Positions 31,281 to 40,350 are shown, counted from the stretch's first letter. The stretch is 64,000 nucleotides of DNA from Tigheibacillus halophilus (GCF_042683165.1 NZ_JBHUIZ010000003.1:434001-498000); one strand, 5' to 3'. Notes: generated from the sequence alone by a model not told the origin. A program made the numbers and translations.

Positions 31281-34226
31281 GTGCAAAACCATTTAATTGT
31301 GACAATTAATGGCGAACAGTATTTAGCTGAGCCAGGGCAAAATTTGCTGGATTTGATCAATACGACTGGCGAATTTGTACCACAAATATGCTACAATGAG
31401 TCACTTGGACCGATCCAAACGTGTGATACCTGTATGGTGGAGGTAAACGGAGAAATCACGCGTGCTTGTGGTACAACAATTGAAGAGCCAATAGAGGTCA
31501 AAACGGATTTGACTCATGTGGAGGCTGCTCAGAAAGAAGCGCTGGATCGTATATTGGAAAATCACGAGTTATATTGTACGGTATGCGACTATAATAACGG
31601 CAATTGCGAGATACATAACACCGTCGCGGAGTTCGGTTTAGAACACCAGTCTTATGATTTTAAAGCAAAACCTTATGAAATTGACAGCTCGGGTCCTTAT
31701 TATCGATATGATCCAGATCAGTGCATACTTTGCGGGCGCTGTGTGGAAGTCTGCCAGGATGTAGAAGTAAACGAGACGCTGCTGATTGACTGGAATAGAG
31801 AAAGACCCCGTGTTATCTGGGATAATGATGTGCCAATTGATCAATCATCCTGTGTCGGATGTGGACAATGTGTCACTGTTTGTCCTTGTAATGCACTGAT
31901 GGAGAAGGATATGCTACGCGAGACTGGTTATATGACAGATCATGAACCAGGGCTTTTGCGCTCGATGATTGAAGCTACCAAAACAGCTGAAACCGGCTAT
32001 GAGCCTTTATATGCTATTTCCAACACGGAAGCTTCCATGCGGGAAGATAGAATCGAAAAGACAAAAACCGTTTGTACATATTGCGGTGTCGGCTGTTCGT
32101 TTGATGTATGGACCAAGGATCGTAAAATATTACGCATTTTGCCGCAAAAAGATTCTCCTGCCAATGGGATATCTACATGTGTCAAAGGCAAGTTCGGATG
32201 GGACTATGTGAATTCTGAAGAAAGGCTGACAAAACCACTCATCCGAAGAGGAGACCAATTTGAAGAAGTAGAATGGCCGGAAGCGCTTGAATACGTTGCT
32301 GAACGTTTCAATCGGATCAGGGCAGAGCATGGAGCTGATTCACTTGGCTTCATCTCCTCTTCCAAGGCGACAAATGAGGAATCTTATTTGATGCAAAAAT
32401 TGGCTCGCCAGGTAATCGGAACGAATAACGTGGACAATTGTTCCCGTTATTGCCAGTCTCCCGCAACAAAAGGGTTGTTCAGGACAGTAGGACACGGCGG
32501 CGATTCAGGATCTATTGATGATATTGCTGCGGCTGATCTGGTGATCACTATTGGGTCCAATACTGCAGAATCGCACCCAGTGCTTGCTTCAAGAATCAAG
32601 CGTTCTCATAAACTTCATGGGCAAAAGCTATTCGTGTTCGATTTACGTAAGCATGAAATGGCAGAGCGCGCTGACAGATTCATCAGCCCTAAAAGCGGAA
32701 CAGATCTTGTCTGGCTGTCAGCTGTTTCAAAATATATTATCGATATGGGTTGGGAAGATAAGCATTTCATTAATCAATGGGTGAATCAATTTGAGGACTA
32801 TAAACAGAGTCTTGAAAAATTCACAATGGATTATGCAGAAGAGGTTACTGGAATTTCACAAGAAACACTGAAAGAAGTTGCTAAAGAAATCGCTGAAGTA
32901 GATAAACTCGCTATTTGCTGGGCAATGGGAGTCACACAGCATCAGTTAGGCAGTGATACAAGCACAGCGATATCGAATTTGCTGTTGCTGACAGGGAATT
33001 ACATGCGCAAAGGCACTGGGGCTTATCCGTTGCGAGGCCATAATAATGTACAAGGATGCAGTGATTTCGGCAGTATGCCGAATTATTTCCCAGGCTATGA
33101 ATTGGTGACAGATGCTGAAGTTAGAAAACGGTATGAAAAAGCTTGGGATTGTGAAATTCCGGCAGAGGCAGGTAAAGATAATCACGAGATGATGCATGCG
33201 ATTCATGCGGGAACACTTAACAGTCTGTTCGTAATCGGTGAGGATACAGGAGTAGTTGACTCGAATATCAATTACGTCACAGCCGCCTTTGAGAAATTGG
33301 ATTTCTTTGTAGTACAGGATCTGTTTTTCACAAAGACTGCGGAATATGCTGATGTCATCCTGCCAGCCTCACCAAGCTTGGAAAAGGAAGGTACATTCAC
33401 GAATACGGAACGTCGCATCCAGCGGCTTTACCGTGCATTGGAACCAACAGGTGAGTCTAAACCCGACTGGGAAATCCTTCAGGCTATTGCCAACCAGATG
33501 GGATACGACTGGTCTTATAACCATCCATCGGAAATCATGGATGAAGCCGCTGGTTTGGCGCCATTGTTTGCGGGAGTCAGCTATGACTTGCTTGAAGGAT
33601 ACAATAGTCTGCAATGGCCTGTGGCGGAAGATGGGACAGATACGCCTTTACTTTATAAGGATGGTTTTCCTTTTGACGATAACAAGGCCAGGTTCTATTT
33701 GTTAGATTTTGAACTGCCTTATAAAACCGATGATGAATATGATTTGCATGTGAATAATGGCCGTTTATTGGAACATTTCCATGAAGGAAATATGACATAC
33801 AAATCGAAGAAAATATCTAGTAAAACACCGAATTCCTTTATTGAAATTTCTCCTGAATTGGCAAAAGAAAGAGGTGTGCAGGAGGGCGGAGAAATAAAAC
33901 TGACCTCTCATGCAGGATCGGTTACAGGTATAGCCCATGTTACCGATCGCGTATCTGGGAAAGAATTATATCTGCCGTTGAATGATAATGGAAAGACTGC
34001 TGTCAATTATTTGACCGATAACCGTGTAGATAAGGATACAAACACACCTGCTTATAAGGAAATCGCTGTAAAGATGGAAGTACTCAAGAAGAAGGGCAAG
34101 AGTCCGCTTCCGTCAAATAATCATCGCCGTGGAAACCCGCAGCCGCAAATCAGTGTGAAGGTAGAAGAAAAGTGGCAACGGGATGACTATATTTTTCCAG
34201 GAAGCAAGGTGAAACAACGTGGCTGA
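31281..34226 (+). CDS. fdhF: Formate dehydrogenase alpha subunit (molybdopterin, YrhE/FdhF type)
   Basis: A 981-residue cytoplasmic molybdoenzyme. In order: N-terminal 2Fe-2S ferredoxin domain (CYNESLGPIQTCDTC, then C64), NADH-dehydrogenase-G-like Fe-S segment (HELYCTVCDYNNGNCEIH), two 4Fe-4S clusters (CILCGRCVEVCQ; CVGCGQCVTVCPC), the catalytic-domain 4Fe-4S motif (CTYCGVGCSFDV...CVKGKFG), the molybdopterin domain with active-site region NVDNCSRYCQSPATKG, and the dinucleotide-binding C-terminal domain. Position 140-equivalent is Cys, so no selenocysteine is needed. It oxidises formate with bis-MGD-bound molybdenum or tungsten. GTG 31281 follows GGGGAGGAG. It overlaps the DUF1641 gene by 8 bp; moeA-moaA at 47 kb supply part of its cofactor pathway. 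Confidence 0.94.
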   Translation: MQNHLIVTINGEQYLAEPGQNLLDLINTTGEFVPQICYNESLGPIQTCDTCMVEVNGEITRACGTTIEEPIEVKTDLTHVEAAQKEALDRILENHELYCTVCDYNNGNCEIHNTVAEFGLEHQSYDFKAKPYEIDSSGPYYRYDPDQCILCGRCVEVCQDVEVNETLLIDWNRERPRVIWDNDVPIDQSSCVGCGQCVTVCPCNALMEKDMLRETGYMTDHEPGLLRSMIEATKTAETGYEPLYAISNTEASMREDRIEKTKTVCTYCGVGCSFDVWTKDRKILRILPQKDSPANGISTCVKGKFGWDYVNSEERLTKPLIRRGDQFEEVEWPEALEYVAERFNRIRAEHGADSLGFISSSKATNEESYLMQKLARQVIGTNNVDNCSRYCQSPATKGLFRTVGHGGDSGSIDDIAAADLVITIGSNTAESHPVLASRIKRSHKLHGQKLFVFDLRKHEMAERADRFISPKSGTDLVWLSAVSKYIIDMGWEDKHFINQWVNQFEDYKQSLEKFTMDYAEEVTGISQETLKEVAKEIAEVDKLAICWAMGVTQHQLGSDTSTAISNLLLLTGNYMRKGTGAYPLRGHNNVQGCSDFGSMPNYFPGYELVTDAEVRKRYEKAWDCEIPAEAGKDNHEMMHAIHAGTLNSLFVIGEDTGVVDSNINYVTAAFEKLDFFVVQDLFFTKTAEYADVILPASPSLEKEGTFTNTERRIQRLYRALEPTGESKPDWEILQAIANQMGYDWSYNHPSEIMDEAAGLAPLFAGVSYDLLEGYNSLQWPVAEDGTDTPLLYKDGFPFDDNKARFYLLDFELPYKTDDEYDLHVNNGRLLEHFHEGNMTYKSKKISSKTPNSFIEISPELAKERGVQEGGEIKLTSHAGSVTGIAHVTDRVSGKELYLPLNDNGKTAVNYLTDNRVDKDTNTPAYKEIAVKMEVLKKKGKSPLPSNNHRRGNPQPQISVKVEEKWQRDDYIFPGSKVKQRG

Positions 34227-34683
34227 ACCAATTACGAAAATTAAACGAATGGAAATTACAAAAGAAGCGGTACAAGAGCAAAATCTTCAGGAAATCAATG
34301 AAGCGGTGGCTGATAATAAAGAGGCGATATTGGAAGGTATCGAGCTGCTGGCCAGCCTCCATGAAAAGGGATTTCTGGAAATGGGCAGTGCGCTTGTTCG
34401 ACATAAAGAAGATGCATTGGCAAATGTGATGGAGATATTTGATAAACCGAAGTATTCCGCCATCCTGGGGAATTTAAGCAAGCTCCTGTTGCTTTTAGGT
34501 GAAGTCAAGGTAGATGAGATGGCTTACTTGCTAAACAAACTGAATAGCGGTATGCAAGAAGCCGCAGCTGCTGATGAATCTGTCAAAACAGGCTACTTGG
34601 ATTTGGTCAGGGCTGTCAACAACCCGGATATCAATCGAAGTCTGACAATGCTTCTGGCATTCTTAAAGGGCATGGGCAGATGA
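34219..34683 (+). CDS. DUF1641 family protein (YrhD-like), formate dehydrogenase partner
   Basis: A 154-residue soluble helical protein starting at GTG 34219, overlapping the end of fdhF by 8 bp, which points to translational coupling. The conserved DUF1641 segment is GIELLASLHEKGFLEMGSALV and the C-terminal helix AVNNPDINRSLTMLLAFLKGM. B. subtilis has the same gene pair (yrhE-yrhD). The role is probably structural or maturational for the dehydrogenase. A strong terminator follows 11 bp after the stop. Confidence 0.87.
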   Translation: MAEPITKIKRMEITKEAVQEQNLQEINEAVADNKEAILEGIELLASLHEKGFLEMGSALVRHKEDALANVMEIFDKPKYSAILGNLSKLLLLLGEVKVDEMAYLLNKLNSGMQEAAAADESVKTGYLDLVRAVNNPDINRSLTMLLAFLKGMGR

Positions 34684-34694
34684 TCAAATCAATC

Positions 34695-34730
34695 GGGAGA
34701 GCTGTTTCCAAGAGAAACAGCTCTCTTTTT
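34695..34730 (+). terminator. Terminator of the fdhF-DUF1641 operon
   Basis: GAGAGCTGTTTC and GAAACAGCTCTC form a perfect 12-bp stem with a 5-nt loop, then TTTTT. Confidence 0.92.
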
Positions 34731-34867
34731 GTGTCGTGTGGGGAGAGACGATATCACCTGCATGAGAAAATGAAACTGGTTATGAAGACCGATAGGCTTG
34801 CATACCTATCAATTATAAGCGTCCAACTATGGGAGAATCTTTCATTTCATCGAGGGAGGTTAAAAAA

Positions 34868-36601
34868 TTGAATGCAATACTGATTGCTTTTTTAGGTATG
34901 TTTGTCTTGGCTTTAGGTTACCGCTTTTATTCAAAATTTGTTGCTGAGAAAATCTTTCGCTTGGATTCCAATTACATCACTCCCGCACACCGCTACAAAG
35001 ATGATGTCGACTTTGTTCCTACGAATAAATTCGTTCTATGGGGCCATCATTTTACATCTGTGGCTGGCGCGGCACCAATTCTTGGACCTGCCATTGCGGT
35101 CTATTGGGGGTGGCTGCCAGCGTTGCTTTGGGTCGTTTTAGGGACTGTTTTCGCTGCTGGTGTACATGACTTTGGTACGCTGGTTCTTTCAGTTAGACAT
35201 AAGGGCCATTCAGTGGGGACAATAGCTGATAAATTAATAGGGCAACGAGCGAAAATCTTATTTTTGTTTATCATTTTGATTCTTGTACTAATGGTTAACG
35301 CTGTCTTCGCCTGGGTGATTGCCAATCTATTCATCTCTTTTCCTTCCAGTGTGTTCCCTGTCTTTATCCAGATCCCTCTGGCGGTATGGATTGGCGTTAC
35401 GGTGTATAAGAAACAGAAGAAAATGCTTGGGCCTTCATTGATCGGATTGATTGTCATGTATGGCGCAGCAATTCTTGCAAGTAAAGTAGGTTTTTTACAA
35501 ATTGATTTGGTGCAATATATGGGTGGTGAAGGTGGTACTGGATTATTCGGATTAGGAACAGTTTCCACAGCGTTCTTTATTTGGATTGTCATTTTGATGA
35601 TCTATGTGTATATTGCATCTACACTGCCCGTCTGGAAATTACTGCAGCCCCGTGATTTTATCAATTCGCACCAGCTTGTTGTCGGCTTGGCTATCTTATA
35701 TTTGGGCTTATTGTTTACGAACCCTGAAATCACTGCGCCGGCAACAAACCCTGGGGCTGGCACATCGTGGTTCCCGCTATTATTCATTACTATTGCTTGT
35801 GGGACAATCTCAGGTTTTCATGGACTGGTGTCTTCCGGTACGTCTGCTAAACAATTGAACAATGAGAGGGATGCGCGGTTCGTTGGGTATTTGGGAGCAG
35901 TAGGAGAAGGAATACTTGCCCTGATTGCTACACTGGCAGTTATTACTTTTTTTGCATCAAAAAGTGAATTCCTCTCGAATTACACAAGTTTTACAGAAGC
36001 GAATGGAATTGGCTTGAACGTCTTCGTCCAAGGCGCAAGCAAATTGGCATCAGGGCTGATGATTCCTGCAGACATCGCAACCACCATCGTGTCAATTATC
36101 GTGGTAAGTTTTGCTGCAACTACGTTAGATACTTCTGTTCGGCTCATGCGCTATATCATCGCTGAATTGGGCATGGAATATAGAATGCCTGTGTTGGCAC
36201 GCCCGCATGTGGCTACCTCAGTAGCGGTTGTATCGAGTGCAGCACTAGTTCTGCTGCCGCACGGACCGAAAGGATTCGGTTCAGGAGGCTATCTGCTATG
36301 GCCATTATTCGGTACTTCCAACCAATTATTAGCCGGAATCAGTTTGTTATTAATCAGCGTCTGGCTGAGGCGGCTTGGCAGAAATTATGCAGTGACATTA
36401 ATTCCGATGATTTTTGTTATGTTTATGACATTGTACGCCATGTTTCAGCAGGTAGTCTTTGAATGGTCTTGGTTTGGTACCGGCTCGAATATGCTGCTGT
36501 TCATCTTTGGCGCAATTATTTTCGTTTTTGCCGTTTGGATTACACTGACAGCATTCTTTGTATTGACGAAAGAGAAAAATCAGCCGATTGACTCGAAATA
36601 A
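34868..36601 (+). CDS. cstA: CstA family peptide/pyruvate transporter
   Basis: A 577-residue membrane protein of the CstA/BtsT family with about 15 hydrophobic segments. Family signatures: KFVLWGHHFTSVAGAAPILGP, GWLPALLWVVLGTVFAAGVHDF, GFHGLVSSGTSAKQL, and WPLFGTSNQLLAGISLLL. E. coli CstA and BtsT take up peptides or pyruvate under carbon limitation. TTG 34868 is the likely start, with GGGAGG nine bases upstream; an in-frame start at 34829 lacks a site. In E. coli these transporters are encoded with a small YbdD/YjiX protein ending in Arg-Cys-Cys; here a different small protein with the same ending follows, then an ArsA-like ATPase. Confidence 0.92.
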   Translation: MNAILIAFLGMFVLALGYRFYSKFVAEKIFRLDSNYITPAHRYKDDVDFVPTNKFVLWGHHFTSVAGAAPILGPAIAVYWGWLPALLWVVLGTVFAAGVHDFGTLVLSVRHKGHSVGTIADKLIGQRAKILFLFIILILVLMVNAVFAWVIANLFISFPSSVFPVFIQIPLAVWIGVTVYKKQKKMLGPSLIGLIVMYGAAILASKVGFLQIDLVQYMGGEGGTGLFGLGTVSTAFFIWIVILMIYVYIASTLPVWKLLQPRDFINSHQLVVGLAILYLGLLFTNPEITAPATNPGAGTSWFPLLFITIACGTISGFHGLVSSGTSAKQLNNERDARFVGYLGAVGEGILALIATLAVITFFASKSEFLSNYTSFTEANGIGLNVFVQGASKLASGLMIPADIATTIVSIIVVSFAATTLDTSVRLMRYIIAELGMEYRMPVLARPHVATSVAVVSSAALVLLPHGPKGFGSGGYLLWPLFGTSNQLLAGISLLLISVWLRRLGRNYAVTLIPMIFVMFMTLYAMFQQVVFEWSWFGTGSNMLLFIFGAIIFVFAVWITLTAFFVLTKEKNQPIDSK

Positions 36602-36618
36602 TGGGAAGCGATGACTAA

Positions 36619-36652
36619 TTTGAGAAGGGGTCCATTCCAGATCCCTTTTCAA
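36619..36652 (+). repeat. Intercistronic hairpin between cstA and the CC-tail gene
   Basis: A 13-bp stem (two or three G-T pairs) spans 36619-36631 and 36640-36652, loop CATTCCAG. The distal arm has TTTT within it but no T tract after it, so it is unlikely to be a full terminator. It could stabilise the cstA mRNA end or attenuate the downstream genes. Confidence 0.4.
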
Positions 36653-36671
36653 TTGCGGGGGAGGAAATTGC

Positions 36672-36923
36672 ATGAAACTTAAAAAATTGCTCGATTGGTA
36701 CGAAGAAGTGTTAAGTATGCCACACCGTCAGGAGATTGCCCGTGAATTGCGGGCAGAAGATGATTTGTTCTTATTGCTTCTCTATTCCGAGATGCTCGGC
36801 ATTCCAAATCCCGTTTACTTTTATACATTGGAGCTATATCCATATATGATTGGAAAATTCCACGACTGGCATTTGCGTATGGGGATGGACAAATCTCCAC
36901 TTTCGGGCATGCGTTGCTGCTAG
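36672..36923 (+). CDS. Cory-CC-star type small protein with C-terminal Arg-Cys-Cys
   Basis: An 83-residue soluble helical protein ending GMRCC immediately before the stop codon. It looks like the 'cory-CC-star' family defined by the terminal CC. Conserved-looking parts are LYSEMLGIPNPVYFYTLELYP and FHDWHLRMGM. No membrane helix is convincing. GGGGGAGG precedes the ATG. It lies between cstA and an ArsA-type ATPase (21 bp gap), which suggests a shared job. The ending resembles E. coli YbdD/YjiX, the partner of CstA/BtsT. A C-terminal Cys pair could bind metal or form a redox-active or persulfide site; this is inference. Confidence 0.75.
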   Translation: MKLKKLLDWYEEVLSMPHRQEIARELRAEDDLFLLLLYSEMLGIPNPVYFYTLELYPYMIGKFHDWHLRMGMDKSPLSGMRCC

Positions 36924-36944
36924 ATGTAAAAAGGGGGGAGGACC

Positions 36945-37883
36945 ATGGAAGAAATTTATAAGAAGCTGCTGTTCGTTGGCGGCAAGGGCGGAGTGGGCAA
37001 GTCAACTACCGCAGCGGGAATCGCATTCAACGCTGCAAACCAAGGCCTGCAGACATTATTGGTCTCTACTGATCCAGCACATAATCTGGGAGACATTCTT
37101 CATGAAAAGATTTCTTCACGTATCACACGTGTAAGCAAGTATCTGTCTGCGATTGAAATTGATGCTGAAAAAGAAACAGATACATACATTGCGAGCATTC
37201 GGGAAAATATGGCAAATGTTGTACAAGTCAGCATGCTTGAAGAAGTGAACAGACAATTGGATATCGCAAAAGCGTCTCCGGGAGCTGATGAAGCAGCTTT
37301 ATTTGATAAAATTATTTCGATCATTCTGGAAGAGGGGCGGCGTTTTGATACAATCATCTTTGATACTGCACCTACAGGGCATACCATCAGACTGTTGTCG
37401 CTTCCAGAATTAATGGGTGTCTGGATAGATGGACTACTTGAGAAAAGGGAGAAAACGAACAGAAATTACTCGCAGTTGCTTTATGATGGAAAGGAAGTGG
37501 ATGATCCGATTTATGAAACTTTGAAAAATAGACAGTATCGTTTTCGAAAGGTTCGGGAAATAATGCTTGACCCCGCTCAGACCGGATTTGTTTTTGTGCT
37601 TAATCCGGAACGTCTGGCAATTTTAGAAACAGAAAAGGCAATCAAAATACTTGATAAATATCAGTTACGTGTGAAATCATTAGTGATAAATAAGGTATTG
37701 CCTGCATTTGCAGACGGAAAGTTCCTGGCTGAGCGTCGTTCTTCTGAAAAGCTTTATATCAAGCAAATTGAAAACCTATTTTACAAACAAAACCTGTATT
37801 ATGTACCATTATTTTCTGAAGATATCTCCACTATGAGATCACTGGAAAAGTACAGTGCATATTTGGTTAAAGGAGCGAAGTGA
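36945..37883 (+). CDS. ArsA/GET3 family ATPase
   Basis: A 312-residue single-domain ATPase of the deviant Walker A class: GGKGGVGKSTTAAG near residue 12-25, switch I STDPAHNLGD, and the ArsA signature DTAPTGHTIRLLSLP. It has no second ATPase half, so it would act as a homodimer like GET3. I see no ArsA-type metalloid Cys cluster, and no arsB or arsR is nearby, so arsenite extrusion is not indicated. The operon context (cstA, CC-tail protein, dehydrogenase) points to another role, perhaps assisting the CC-tail protein or a membrane client. AAAAGGGGGGAGG precedes ATG 36945. Confidence 0.88.
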   Translation: MEEIYKKLLFVGGKGGVGKSTTAAGIAFNAANQGLQTLLVSTDPAHNLGDILHEKISSRITRVSKYLSAIEIDAEKETDTYIASIRENMANVVQVSMLEEVNRQLDIAKASPGADEAALFDKIISIILEEGRRFDTIIFDTAPTGHTIRLLSLPELMGVWIDGLLEKREKTNRNYSQLLYDGKEVDDPIYETLKNRQYRFRKVREIMLDPAQTGFVFVLNPERLAILETEKAIKILDKYQLRVKSLVINKVLPAFADGKFLAERRSSEKLYIKQIENLFYKQNLYYVPLFSEDISTMRSLEKYSAYLVKGAK

Positions 37884-37884
37884 T

Positions 37885-38865
37885 ATGAAGGCATTTGTTT
37901 TTGAACATGGTCATTACAAAATGAAAGAGATGACAAATCCAACAGCTGGTCATGGGGAAGTTATCGTATCCCTGAAGTGTGCAGGGCTGAATCATAGGGA
38001 TTTATTTATAGGGAAAAGATTGGGCAATGATAAGGATGCGCTCATACTAGGTTCTGATGGTGCTGGTGTGATCACAGCGGTTGGAGATGACGTGAAAAAT
38101 GTCAGCGTGGGTGATGAGGTCATTATCAATCCATCACTAGGCTGGCCCGATAATTCTGTTGTGCCGCCAGCTGGTTTCGACATCCTTGGTATGCCGGACA
38201 ATGGAACTTTCGCTGAAAAAATAGTCATAGCGGCCTCCCAAGTTGAAAAAAAACCGGCGTATCTCACATGGCAAGAAGCGGGAGTTTTAGCTCTATCCGG
38301 CATGACGGGATATAGGGCTATGTTTACAAAAGGGGAATTGAAAAAGGGACAGACTGTTTTTATACCTGGAGCAGGCAGCGGCGTGGCCACATACTTAATT
38401 TCTTTTGCTGCAAGTATTGGTGCAAAAGTGATTGTTACATCTCGTAGTGAACAAAAGCAGCAGCTTGCCAAACAACTCGGTGCCCACATCGTACTTGACT
38501 CTGATAGTGATTGGTCCGAAGCTTTGAAGAATGAAACAATTGACTTGGTGATCGACAGCGTGGGTCAAGCAACTTTCAACAAGTCTTTCGCGTTGTTGAA
38601 GCCTGGAGGCAGATTCGTTGTGTTCGGCTCCTCAACAGATGATACAGTGGAGTTGAACCTCCGTCAATTCTTTTATGCTCAGCAGCGGTTGATCGGAAGT
38701 ACGATGGCTTCAAGGGAGGAACTCCTTGACATGCTCTCCTTCATGGACAAGCATCAGATCCATCCGGTGGTGGATACGGATTTTGAATTAACAGATGCTA
38801 AGAAGGCAATGGAGCATTTGGAAGGTGGAAAACAGTTTGGGAAGGTAGCCTTGTGTATATCCTAA
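37885..38865 (+). CDS. MDR/zinc-type dehydrogenase, quinone oxidoreductase-like (YogA-like)
   Basis: A 326-residue NAD(P)-dependent medium-chain dehydrogenase. The N-terminal GroES-like domain has CAGLNHRDLFIGK and GSDGAGVITAVGDDV; the Rossmann domain has VFIPGAGSGVATYL and the Gly-rich LKPGGRFVVFGSS. The four structural-zinc Cys typical of alcohol dehydrogenases are absent, so it is probably a zinc-free quinone-oxidoreductase-like member. ATG 37885 begins one base after the ArsA-ATPase stop codon, with AGGAG ten bases upstream, so it ends the cstA operon. Its substrate is unknown. A bidirectional terminator follows. Confidence 0.88.
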   Translation: MKAFVFEHGHYKMKEMTNPTAGHGEVIVSLKCAGLNHRDLFIGKRLGNDKDALILGSDGAGVITAVGDDVKNVSVGDEVIINPSLGWPDNSVVPPAGFDILGMPDNGTFAEKIVIAASQVEKKPAYLTWQEAGVLALSGMTGYRAMFTKGELKKGQTVFIPGAGSGVATYLISFAASIGAKVIVTSRSEQKQQLAKQLGAHIVLDSDSDWSEALKNETIDLVIDSVGQATFNKSFALLKPGGRFVVFGSSTDDTVELNLRQFFYAQQRLIGSTMASREELLDMLSFMDKHQIHPVVDTDFELTDAKKAMEHLEGGKQFGKVALCIS

Positions 38866-38878
38866 CGAATGATAATAG

Positions 38879-38910
38879 AGACATTCCAAATCATCATATG
38901 GAATGTCTTT
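38879..38910. terminator. Bidirectional terminator between the cstA and ger operons
   Basis: AGACATTCCA and TGGAATGTCT form a perfect 10-bp stem with a 10-nt loop and TTTT. It separates the rightward dehydrogenase from the leftward receptor genes. Confidence 0.8.
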
Positions 38911-38921
38911 TCCATTTATCG

Positions 38922-39080
38922 TTAAGATAACGTGATGAAAAAAGGGGAAATGAAAATGGCAATCGCACATATCAGCATCGCAATTGCGCCCGGTTTGCTT
39001 TTTTCTTTCCACAAAGCGTAAGCAAAGAGGACCGTGTAAATAAATGATGCAATTGTGATAAACCACAATAGCAGGCGCAT
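38922..39080 (-). CDS. Small D-type subunit of a GerA-family germinant receptor
   Basis: ATG 39078-39080 with GAAGGGAGGG six bases upstream opens 52 codons to TAA. The peptide has two hydrophobic helices (about 3-23, LLLWFITIASFIYTVLFAYA, and 32-50, IAMLICAIAIFISPFFI) separated by a short charged loop (WKEKSKPG). It starts one base past the gerC stop codon, so it is the fourth gene of the operon. Two-helix proteins of about 50-75 residues, called D subunits (GerKD/YczF in B. subtilis), are known next to GerA-type operons and tune germinant response. Both position and topology match; sequence identity to a named D protein was not tested. Confidence 0.72.
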   Translation of the reverse strand: MRLLLWFITIASFIYTVLFAYALWKEKSKPGAIAMLICAIAIFISPFFITLS

Positions 39081-39081
39081 A

Positions 39082-40350
39082 CTATTCCCTCCCTTCCTTA
39101 AAATGGATAGACTTATCCTGCCTGCCGAATTTTTGAATAGATAGTTCCACTTTCACATTTACCTTCATATGTGGGTATTGTTTCATCCAGTCGAACCTCT
39201 CGTATTCTGGGTTAGTCAGGAATTCCCTGCGGGCTTTCAACGACCATCCGAAAGGTTCCACACCATAAACTCTCTGTGTTTTTTGAATTAATTTTTTTGC
39301 TCTAGTCTCGATATCCTTTTCTAATGCATGCTTTAAGATGTGTTGTTTTTCCAAACTTGCTGCATATTGCTGCAGACTGTGCACGGAAACAACATCAGCG
39401 ATGAGGGGGATGGTAACATCGATTTCAGGCTGTTTTTTTTCCAAGTTCATCTGTATGCTGTTAGATTCATTTTTCCTTAAACGTACACCGACTTTGTAGT
39501 GTCCATTCAAAGGGTCTGGAAAAGTGGTCAATACATCACTTGCTTTTGCGATGTTACTCAGTTCTATCGCTATCCTGGTCTCCTCTGCGGTAAGCTTGCC
39601 TATCATCCTGCCTCTTTTGAAAATCGCTGATCCGGCAAAAACAGCGGCGTTGGTTTCCCCTCTGTAACGGAATTGATCCGCAGTGAAATAGCCCTCTTCT
39701 TGATGTTTATTTTCCTTCTGGCCACTCCTGATGGTTGTGCTGTAAATAGCTAAAAATGCATCAGCATCCGCTTCCGTAATACGAAAATAATGATTCAATA
39801 GTGAATTCGGGATAGTAGCAGTTTCAGTACCACGCTTTAACATAAACTCAAAATACTTGTGTGGGCGACTCTCCAATCTTGGACGATTATTTTCAAAAAA
39901 ATCAATGACGGGTTCATGAGAGACTACTAGGCGAATATCTCTCCTTATATCCGGATCTCTGGAGCCATCGTACATCCACCTGATAAACCGTTTATCTTTG
40001 GCAAATGTTTCCGACACAATCATCGTTCGAAGCAGACTGTAGGATATTTTTTTGGCGATGACCGTATTGGCAAGATTTCTAGCTGTAGAGACATCATTTG
40101 CTTCGAAGGAAATGAGTTCTACAGGTGGTTCATCAGTACTTGCACCTTCTTGTTGGCTTCCGTATTCAGGATTGGCAATCAGGAAGCTTATTTGAACGGC
40201 ATCTTTCTTTTTGGCTTTATCTATACCAATAGCGATTACATATGCATTGTTTTCCAATTCGCTTCTGTCCCCACAGCCTGTGAGCATTGCCGCGAATATG
40301 ACCAAAACAAGCAAACACAGATATTTATTCCGTTCAGTCTGAAGAAACAC
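39082..40350 (-). CDS. Ger(x)C family germinant receptor lipoprotein (C subunit)
   Basis: About 422 residues with an N-terminal lipoprotein signal ending in the lipobox LTGC (MLTGCGDRSELE), then the three-domain GerC body, with recognisable family segments such as GIDKAKKKDAVQISFLIANP, IAKKISYSLLRTMIVSE and GVEPFGWSLKARREF. It is anchored on the outer face of the spore inner membrane with the A and B subunits. I prefer the GTG at 40348-40350 (GGGGTGAG five bases upstream), overlapping the B gene by 17 bp; a TTG eight codons earlier is the alternative. Confidence 0.9.
   Translation of the reverse strand: MFLQTERNKYLCLLVLVIFAAMLTGCGDRSELENNAYVIAIGIDKAKKKDAVQISFLIANPEYGSQQEGASTDEPPVELISFEANDVSTARNLANTVIAKKISYSLLRTMIVSETFAKDKRFIRWMYDGSRDPDIRRDIRLVVSHEPVIDFFENNRPRLESRPHKYFEFMLKRGTETATIPNSLLNHYFRITEADADAFLAIYSTTIRSGQKENKHQEEGYFTADQFRYRGETNAAVFAGSAIFKRGRMIGKLTAEETRIAIELSNIAKASDVLTTFPDPLNGHYKVGVRLRKNESNSIQMNLEKKQPEIDVTIPLIADVVSVHSLQQYAASLEKQHILKHALEKDIETRAKKLIQKTQRVYGVEPFGWSLKARREFLTNPEYERFDWMKQYPHMKVNVKVELSIQKFGRQDKSIHFKEGRE

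Noticed and set aside
36945..37883. Arsenical resistance ATPase ArsA
   Set aside because: Single ATPase half, no metalloid Cys triad seen, and no arsB, arsD or arsR nearby; the cstA context points elsewhere.
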